Shown piece after piece: positions 58,224 to 64,000 of a stretch of 64,000 nt of DNA. Origin of the DNA: Cephalotus follicularis (lineage: Eukaryota > Streptophyta > Magnoliopsida > Oxalidales > Cephalotaceae); assembly GCA_001972305.1 (NCBI GenBank), contig BDDD01002364.1:124001-188000 (forward strand), written 5' to 3'. The position numbers and the translations under genes were made by a program. The notes under the pieces were generated by a model. That model was not told where the DNA came from and did not search any database. It saw only the letters and a program-made list of their open reading frames with translations. Within the stretch, counting starts at the first letter, position 1, and the number at the start of each line of letters is the position of its first letter.

Positions 58224-58312
58224 TGTCACACCCCGCTTCACAACAATGACATACAAGTCATGGCAATCGACATATATCCAACTTATATAAAAACACGATA
58301 AAATTAAAACTT
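58224..58312 (-). repeat. Stub of a Tekay-type LTR
   Basis: Starts TGTCACACCCCG and continues with GTCATGGCAATCGACATATA, close to the beginning of the solo LTR (39,208-39,290). Only about 90 bp remain before pararetroviral sequence begins. Confidence 0.7.
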
Positions 58313-58646
58313 GATATCAATTACTTTAACTTATCCATCGATATGATTGGTATAACCATCTGACAGTGTGGAGAAAGTTAATCTCAATTTCAGTATTTCA
58401 TTTAAACAATTTAACAATTGTGTTTAAGACCCAACGATAAGGAAGGTTATACCTCCTGACAGAGTGGTGGCTTAAACATTTAAATTCAGTATTTACTTTC
58501 AGTATTGGAAAGGTCCATCTACATAGGACTATTCCGATAAGATTCTTTGAATAAAGGCCAAACAATTTATCAATTGCTTTAACTTATCCATCGATATGAT
58601 TGGTATAACCATCTGACAGTGTGGATAAAGTTAATCTCAATTTCAG
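58313..58646 (+). repeat. Left arm of large inverted repeat (viral leader)
   Basis: 58,313-58,530 is the near-perfect reverse complement of 59,122 to about 59,340, and 58,531-58,646 that of about 59,260-59,378. The arm repeats itself: about 58,317-58,400 and 58,569-58,646 are almost the same. It is therefore a permuted, partly doubled copy of the leader in the opposite orientation. Confidence 0.92.
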
Positions 58647-58772
58647 TAGGGCAATGGTTTGGAGTTTAAAAGAATCTTGTATTGTGATGGTAATGTTAAC
58701 GTGCCATTTTTGATAAGTTATTTTTTCTATCAGATTGATAAATTTGGTTGATGTTTCTCCTTGATCAATTTG
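58647..58772 (-). repeat. Second copy of the region before the protease active site
   Basis: 126 bp nearly identical to 63,837-63,961. It encodes the stretch ending in DSFKLQTIAL, just upstream of the protease active site, and stops exactly where the IDSGAQ motif would begin. At 58,646/58,647 it is fused to leader sequence. Confidence 0.92.
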
Positions 58773-58903
58773 GGAAACTAACAGCAATTTAAGCAGAGAT
58801 AAATAATAGATAAACGTATAAAATAAAGCCAAAATATAAGAAAGATAGTTAAAGCATAGATAGTTCAAACAAAGACTGGAATTTAAATACGGAATTGAAA
58901 TAC

Positions 58904-59044
58904 TAGAAAATATATAAATACTATTTATACAGACTTAAAGTATATAAATATTAATTATAAAAACTGAAAGTATATAAATACTAATTTATACATACTGAAA
59001 GTATATAAATACTAATTATACATACTAAAAGTATATAAATAAAT
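58904..59044. repeat. Tandem repeat, 30-31 bp period
   Basis: Units beginning AGTATATAAATA start at 58,939, 58,969, 59,000 and 59,030, with a more degenerate unit before them. It is very A/T-rich and lies between the arms of the inverted repeat. Confidence 0.88.
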
Positions 59045-59121
59045 TGAAATTGCTGAGGACCAGATAACTAGAATAAATACTGAAGAAATTAAATGGAAAA
59101 CGATCCACACTGGCAGGAAGC

Positions 59122-59379
59122 AGTCCTATGTAGATGGACCTTTCCAATACTGAAAGTAAATACTGAATTTAAATGTTTAAGCCACCACTCTGTCAGGAGG
59201 TATAACCTTCCTTATCGTTGGGTCTTAAACACAATTGTTAAATTGTTTAAATGAAATACTGAAATTGAGATTAACTTTCTCCACATTGTCAGATGGTTAT
59301 ACCAATCATATCGATGGATAAGTTAAAGCAATTGATAAATTGTTTGGCCTTTATTCAAAGAATCTTATCGGAATAGTAA
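59122..59379 (-). repeat. Right arm of large inverted repeat (viral leader)
   Basis: Complement of 58,313-58,646. On the minus strand it includes GAATAAAGG at about 59,350, a possible polyadenylation signal within the leader, as in pararetroviruses that terminate in the leader. With the spacer, the two arms could form a stem of well over 200 bp. Confidence 0.9.
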
Positions 59380-59382
59380 CCG

Positions 59383-59930
59383 AAAAACCCAATGAACAGT
59401 GGCAATATTCAATGAATAGTGAATAGTAAACACAATGAATAGTGACGAAATTCAATGAATAGTAATCATAATCATAGAACAATACTTACTTGAAAGTTGA
59501 AATCATAAACTATGTACAAAGCAAAGCTTGAAATCACACTTACATGGAAATTGGAATATGTACAAACTTATTTGAAATGATTGCCGTCTTACAATGCTTC
59601 AATTGTTGAATGGTTACAACTCTAAGTGTTTACACTCAGGCTCTAAGTGTTTACAACTTGAGAAATGATTTGGAGAATTGGTTGGAGAATTGTTGTGAAA
59701 TGGTTTAAGAGAATTGTTGGGAATTGTTGAGAGGAAGCTTTGAAGAATGCTTCTTCTAATTTCTTGACTTGTCTTGAATGAGTAAGGAAGGCTTGTATAT
59801 ATAAGCCTTAGTGAGTGGATTTACTATTTATGAATAGTAATTTTCTAGTGGAGTTACTGTTCATGAATAGTATCTTGTCTTCTGAGTGCTTCAAATAGTG
59901 AATGGCGGCTACGATGTTAACGCTTCTGCC
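59383..59930 (-). promoter_or_regulatory. Probable pararetroviral promoter and start of leader
   Basis: On the minus strand, GAAGCACTCAGAAGACAAG (about 59,874-59,892) and CCACTCACTAAGG precede a TATATATA box (59,796-59,803) and a CT-rich start region, an arrangement resembling known caulimovirid transcript promoters. Repeats of ATGAATAGT lie upstream and within (59,395-59,470 and 59,828-59,870). The box is a palindrome, but the context favours the minus strand. No coding sequence here. Confidence 0.6.
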
Positions 59931-60028
59931 GCAATTTGTTGGTGCAGGGTTTATTCTGCAATCTTGTTGGTGCAGGGTTTATACTGCAATTTTGTTGGTG
60001 CAGTGCTTGTACTGCAATCTTGTTGGTG
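59931..60028. repeat. Tandem repeat, 27-28 bp, 3.5 units
   Basis: Units 59,931-59,957, 59,958-59,985, 59,986-60,013 and a partial to 60,028, each beginning GCAAT and containing TTGTTGGTGCAG. It lies between the coat-protein fragment and the promoter region. Confidence 0.95.
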
Positions 60029-60037
60029 TATGCAAAT

Positions 60038-60711
60038 TTATTTCTTTTTTCCCCTTGTCTTTTGGACTGGAAGAAAATCGTCAGGATCTGCTAAGTTTAT
60101 GGTAGAATTGTTAGATCCTTCGTCGTCATCTTCACTAGGAGTATTTTGTTTGTCGTCATCTTCATCAGGTGTATTGTCTAGAGCATCTTGTAATTTTTTG
60201 ATTTGTTCTTGTAATTCTCCCACCAACCTTTTATTTGACCAGTAAAGCCAGCAATTAAAATGTTTGCAACAGCTTTATCAGAATTGTTTCTAATTTTATG
60301 GGCATTACTTACCATAGTCATTTCTTGTAATTTGTTAATAATATGATATTCATTCATACCATCAATGTTCCATTCGTAAATGGTTCCACTTTGGTATGAA
60401 GCCTGTGTGAATTTTCCTCTTTCTTCAATTTGTAAATCTGGATAAGTTGGTCTGTAATAATATGAAGTAAGTGACTCAATTTTTAAAGGGTCAATTTTTG
60501 TATTAGATAATTTTTTTGTAATTTCTTGGATAGAGTCATCAGAGGATGTCTCAATTTCTTGAATAACATTTATTACTTTATTTTTATCTTTGTGGGGAGT
60601 TCTTGGAGTGGATGTTGTAGTGATTAATGATGGAGTATCTAATTCAGGATTGATTTCATTACGTGTTAATTGTTTTATTTGAGAAGAGGGAATTTTGTAA
60701 GGTGTAAACAA
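60038..60711 (-). pseudogene. Pararetroviral coat protein fragment
   Basis: The frame 60,178-60,711 opens MFTPYKIPSSQIKQL, includes a conserved-looking block around YPDLQIEERGKFTQASYQSG and NKLQEMTMVSNAHKIRNN, and ends in AGFTGQIKGWWENYKNK, the start of the capsid core. A frameshift near 60,200 is followed by an acidic stretch (PDEDDDKQNTPSEDDDE, 60,038-60,226). The rest of the capsid domain and its zinc knuckle are missing. The assignment rests on position and the GFTGQ-K-WW block. Confidence 0.7.
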
Positions 60712-60729
60712 AGGTTTAATTTTTTTATC

Positions 60730-61560
60730 TTAGTTTTTTATTTCTTCTCTTGAATGTTGTATTTTATCTTGAATAATATTTTCTATTGTAGATAATTGTG
60801 ATCCTAATGTCTGAAGGTGTCTATTTGTATAATTATTCTGTTCAATAATTTCATTGGTTTCTTGAGTTGTTTGATTACTACTAGTTTCACTTTGTAATTT
60901 GAAAGGTGCAGCTTGAATTTGATTATTTTGAATGTTAATTTGAATTTTCTCAGATGGAGGGTGAATGGCTTCTATAATTTTGTTATCAGAAGTTAACCAT
61001 GTTGTAGTAGTTTTTTTATTCATAAATATTTTTTGTATTTTTTCTTTTGTAAAATACTTTTTATTTTCTTGTTGATTTTTGTAAATTGGTAAATAATCAA
61101 AAAACATAATATGAGCTTTGATTTTAATCATGTATTCGTACCATGCTGTTCGAATTTTATTTTGTTCAATCTCAGAATGTTTTTGAAAGAATCGATATCT
61201 TTTTCGCAAATATTTTTCTTGAAGAAAATCTTTTCTTATTAAATTTTTATTAATTTCAAATATTTCATCAATTATGATGGTCATAAGCTGAGAAGGAGGT
61301 TTCATCTCAGAATATGTTGGAGAAATGGGTTCATTAATTTCTTGAAATTCATTTTGAGAATTTTGAGAATCGTCTTGTGTATAAATTCCTTTTAAAACAC
61401 TTGACTGACTTGAAATTTCTGATAATTTGGTTTTTGTATCAAAATAATTTGTTTTTCCAAATCTAATACTAGAAGTGGAAGCTCTGTGTGGTTGAAAACC
61501 ATATTTTTCTTCGAAAATATTTAAATAGTTAAAATTTTCTTTTAAACCTTCTGTTGTTGG
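60730..61560 (-). pseudogene. Pararetroviral coiled-coil region between MP and CP
   Basis: The second half of a 418-residue open frame (60,730-61,986). It is rich in charged residues and isoleucine, has a helical stretch around EQNKIRTAWYEYMIKIKAH, and ends with a heptad-like segment (RHLQTLGSQLSTIENIIQD). Single-polyprotein caulimovirids have such a linker or virion-associated-type coiled coil here. The function is inferred from position only. It is open throughout, with no stop until 60,730. Confidence 0.55.
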
Positions 61561-62442
61561 ATGGGTTTTGACAGTTTTATCAAACCTAATTTTTACTAAT
61601 CCTTCTTCATTTTGGGTTATTGAGTGTAAAGAAGTGTTTTCGATATTTTCTTGGTTAGGAGCAATAGTATCGGATTGTATGGACCAGTCCTCAGGAATAT
61701 TGATATCACTCCATTTGATTTTTTGTGGGATTAAAATGTTTGAATCATTTGTGACACATTTCATCATTGTTGTTTCACCTTTTGACAAATTTACTAACGA
61801 TTTTGGACAAATTGAATTAGTAGCTTTGTAGTGAACATGATGAATTACGACAATAATTTCAGATCCAGGTAACATATTGTAACCATGGAGTTTAATGTTA
61901 ATTTTTAATGTTTCAAAAATATTTTTGTCTGTTAAGGAAATGGTTAAATCTGGGTACCCATCAAAATAGACAGGTCCATTGCACAAACTTGTTTCAATGG
62001 CTCCAATTAATTAATCATCAAAGTTTAAATGTCTGGCATCTCGGAGACATGCCAAAATTGAAGTATTTAATCCTTGTCTTGTTAATGGTTTAATGGTTAC
62101 TTGAACCAAAGCAAAATGAATGTATTTAAAGTTTTTGGCTAATTCTTTAATGGTTTTTTCATCTAATAACTGGATATTTTGTTGAGTTTTGGTAATTTTT
62201 ATTGTTTGTTCAATTGTTTGAATTCTTTAAGTAAAATTGAATGGATTAAATGAATTATATTTGTAAATTTCTTTGTTTGAAATCTTTGGTGGTTTCCAAT
62301 TTTGCCATTGTTTTATTCTTTCATCTAAATCTGAGTTGTATCCTTGAATTTGTATCAAATGTCTAGCAGGTTTTAAAATGCAAATAAATTCTGGTGGCGT
62401 AGATGTGATAATTGCTTGAATATTTCTGAATCCTCGAGCCAT
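61500..62442 (-). pseudogene. Pararetroviral movement protein (30K type)
   Basis: Frames 62,227-62,442 and, from 61,986, the first part of the 418-residue frame belong together. Stops at about 62,227 and 62,012 interrupt it. Landmarks are PPKISNKEIYKYNSFNPF, LCRDARH-type text near 62,040, GPVYFDGYPDLTISL at the start of the long frame, and an LKINIKLHGYNM strand. These fit the 30K-superfamily movement protein of caulimovirids, which moves virus between cells through plasmodesmata. Confidence 0.75.
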
Positions 62443-62620
62443 CAGATCTAATCCAATAATTTTTATTTTTCTTTAGAAATATTGGAAATGGTTGGAATCT
62501 GTAAAAATAATTTGTAGAAGCATGCCATGATCCATGAGGAATTGGGGAGTAATTGATTGCACTGGCACCTTCAACATCAATCTGTAATAGTAGGGGGTTA
62601 GTCCTTGCCTCCCTCTGCTT
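62443..62620 (-). other. Junction between RT remnant and movement-protein region
   Basis: About 180 bp joining the decayed RT to the movement-protein start. Where a complete genome would carry RNase H, an intergenic region and leader, there is only this short, frame-disrupted stretch, so a deletion or rearrangement happened here. Confidence 0.6.
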
Positions 62621-64000
62621 TCACCCTATCACCCCAAATGCTAATTTCCAAAATGAATGTATTTCCGGACCCATATATAATAATGGGTCCGGAAAAAGAT
62701 GTAATTTTTCACAGAAATTGTGTAAATGCCAAATTGTTAAATTTTTAATTCTTATTGAATTGGGAAACGTTAAATTGTCATAAATAGTAGAAAATATTAA
62801 ATATGAAACTGGTAATTGCTTTTTATTGACAATGACGTTTGGAAATTTTTTGAAAAATAAAGCAGATCTTTGAATGGGTATATAATGGTTTCGTAAAATA
62901 AAAAAATATAATTTCGTTCTTGAAAATACTAATTTATTGGTTAGAACAATGGATTTGTTATTTGTGTATTCAATTGGAAAGGATGAAAATGGTTTGAAAA
63001 ATTCATTCATAATTTTTTGGATTCTTCTGGATGCCTTTTGTGAACTTAATAGAATGATAGTCCACTCGTAGCGTCCAAATGAATTATAAATTCTAATTTT
63101 TATTGTCTTGTAATTTATGACTGATTTTTGTACACAAAATATTGTACAGCTCCAAAGAGATTTGCTAGGTTCAATTAATTTATTATTTAATAATTCTTGA
63201 ATTTCTTTTTTACAATATCTCATTAATTCATAAGTTATTTGAATTGGTTTTGTTTTAGTGGGAATATTTTGTTCATTAAAATTCTTTTCATACGATAAGG
63301 ATATCATATGGTGTTTCCTGTGCCACGAGGCATCGAGAAGATTTGAACAAAGATTGTTAATCATGTTATTTTGTAATGAATCAATTTTTTCTTTTATTTG
63401 TGAATCTTGTAATTGATTTTCAAGTTTCTTATTTGATAAATGATTTTCTTTTGCTTCTATCATTTTTACAGAATGTTCTTTAAACAAGGAAAATGTTTTT
63501 AGAAGGTCAATCTCTTTAGTAATGGGTTTTTCATTGAAGGTAAACAGTATTTTTTGTTGAAATAATTTTGTTGTAATTCCTTCATTTGTTACTTTAAATG
63601 GTTTAATAATTTCTAAAAATGGTTGACCTAGGATTATTCCTATGTCTAAATCTTTGACTAAAATGAATGATTGTTTAATGCAAATACCTTTGTTACAGAT
63701 ATGTACATCAGTGACTTTGAAATTGACTCTAAGATTTTCGCCATTTGCAGTGGACAATTTTTGTTTAGTTTTTTCAAAATTTTTTGTTGGAATTAATCCT
63801 TCTTGTATACAATTCATTTGTGCACCTGAATCTATTAGGGCAATGGTTTGGAGTTTAAAAGAATCTTGTATTGTGATGGTAACGTTAACGTGCCATTTTT
63901 GATAAGTTATTCTTTCAATCAGGTTGATAAATTTGGTTGATGTTTCTCCCTGATCAATTTGTTCAATCTCTTTATCAGAGGAGGATGAAGACGAATGTTT
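62621..64000 (-). pseudogene. Pararetroviral protease and reverse transcriptase (dead)
   Basis: The open frame continues leftwards from the window edge. It has a serine-rich lead-in, the aspartic protease site IDSGAQMNC around 63,805-63,835, and a second protease landmark (IILGQPFLEI, about 63,610-63,640). From about residue 197 after the internal methionine (63,817) RT motifs appear (KKEIQELLNNKLIEPS, LWSCTIFCVQK), then a collapsed palm: several blocks are deleted, and the YxDD site is replaced by YTNN at residues 284-287. RNase H does not follow. The frame is open to 62,621 but cannot make an active enzyme. Confidence 0.85.

Larger units (their letters stand above)
58313..64000 (-). mobile_element. 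Rearranged endogenous pararetrovirus (Caulimoviridae)
   Basis: Reading leftwards: protease and RT (64,000-62,621), movement protein (62,450 to about 61,500), a coiled-coil-rich region (to 60,730), the coat protein start (60,711-60,038), then a promoter/leader-like intergenic region (60,030-59,110), a tandem repeat, a repeated protease-upstream piece (58,772-58,647) and inverted leader sequence (58,646-58,313). RNase H is missing. The order is a permutation of a circular genome with deletions, as is common in integrated plant pararetroviruses. The large single-frame layout suggests a petuvirus or florendovirus relative; the genus is not decided. Frameshifts and stops make it non-functional. 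Confidence 0.85.

Overview
This window is plant nuclear DNA, probably from a eudicot, and it consists almost entirely of nested, decayed retroelements. I found no host protein gene, tRNA or rRNA. The evidence for a plant is the presence of Tekay/Del-type chromoviruses with a C-terminal chromodomain, several Ty1/copia elements primed by initiator tRNA-Met, a Tat/Ogre-type Ty3/gypsy 3' end, and a rearranged endogenous pararetrovirus (Caulimoviridae). The species cannot be named from the sequence alone.

Layout. (1) Bases 1-11,689 are a plus-strand copia element (copia-A: leader, gag, protease, pre-integrase) split by a complete but dead Tekay element, Tekay-1 (328-9,951, minus strand, 5-bp target duplication CTTAC). 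(2) Bases 11,690-13,882 and 26,146 to about 26,880 are the LTR and leader of a second copia family (copia-C). Its leader is split by copia-B1 (13,883-26,140, plus strand, duplication GTATG), whose 3' LTR carries another LTR fragment (D1). (3) Bases 26,881-28,068 are a plus-oriented LTR end lying head to head with copia-B2 (28,069-49,572, minus strand). The promoter-proximal LTR of B2 holds LTR fragment D2 and a solo Tekay-type LTR (39,208-49,307, duplication GTAAG). That solo LTR in turn holds Tekay-2 (41,129-48,648), a fairly young element with most of pol deleted. (4) Bases 49,643-54,870 are a further B-type LTR and leader (copia-B'), interrupted by a second copia-C LTR. (5) Bases 54,880-58,223 are the 3' end of a Tat/Ogre-type element on the minus strand. 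(6) Bases 58,313-64,000 are the pararetrovirus, with protease/RT, movement-protein, coiled-coil and coat-protein regions on the minus strand, a probable promoter and leader region, and a large inverted repeat.

Two patterns are not explained by ordinary element annotation. First, the copia leaders contain strings of hairpins in which a short loop motif recurs (GCCAAAGC in A, B1 and B2; GTTTTGGCCCCCGTCAAGG in C) while the stems differ between hairpins and carry wobble or compensatory changes between copies. This looks like a structured RNA module. Second, the LTRs and leaders of several unrelated families carry arrays of ten-base near-palindromes centred on GTCGAC (CAGTCGACTG or GCGTCGACGC), spaced 20-22 bp apart with occasional jumps of 28-30 bp.

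Every reading frame of any length belongs to a broken retroelement or pararetrovirus gene or is an accidental frame in an LTR. All percentages and alignments were judged by eye.
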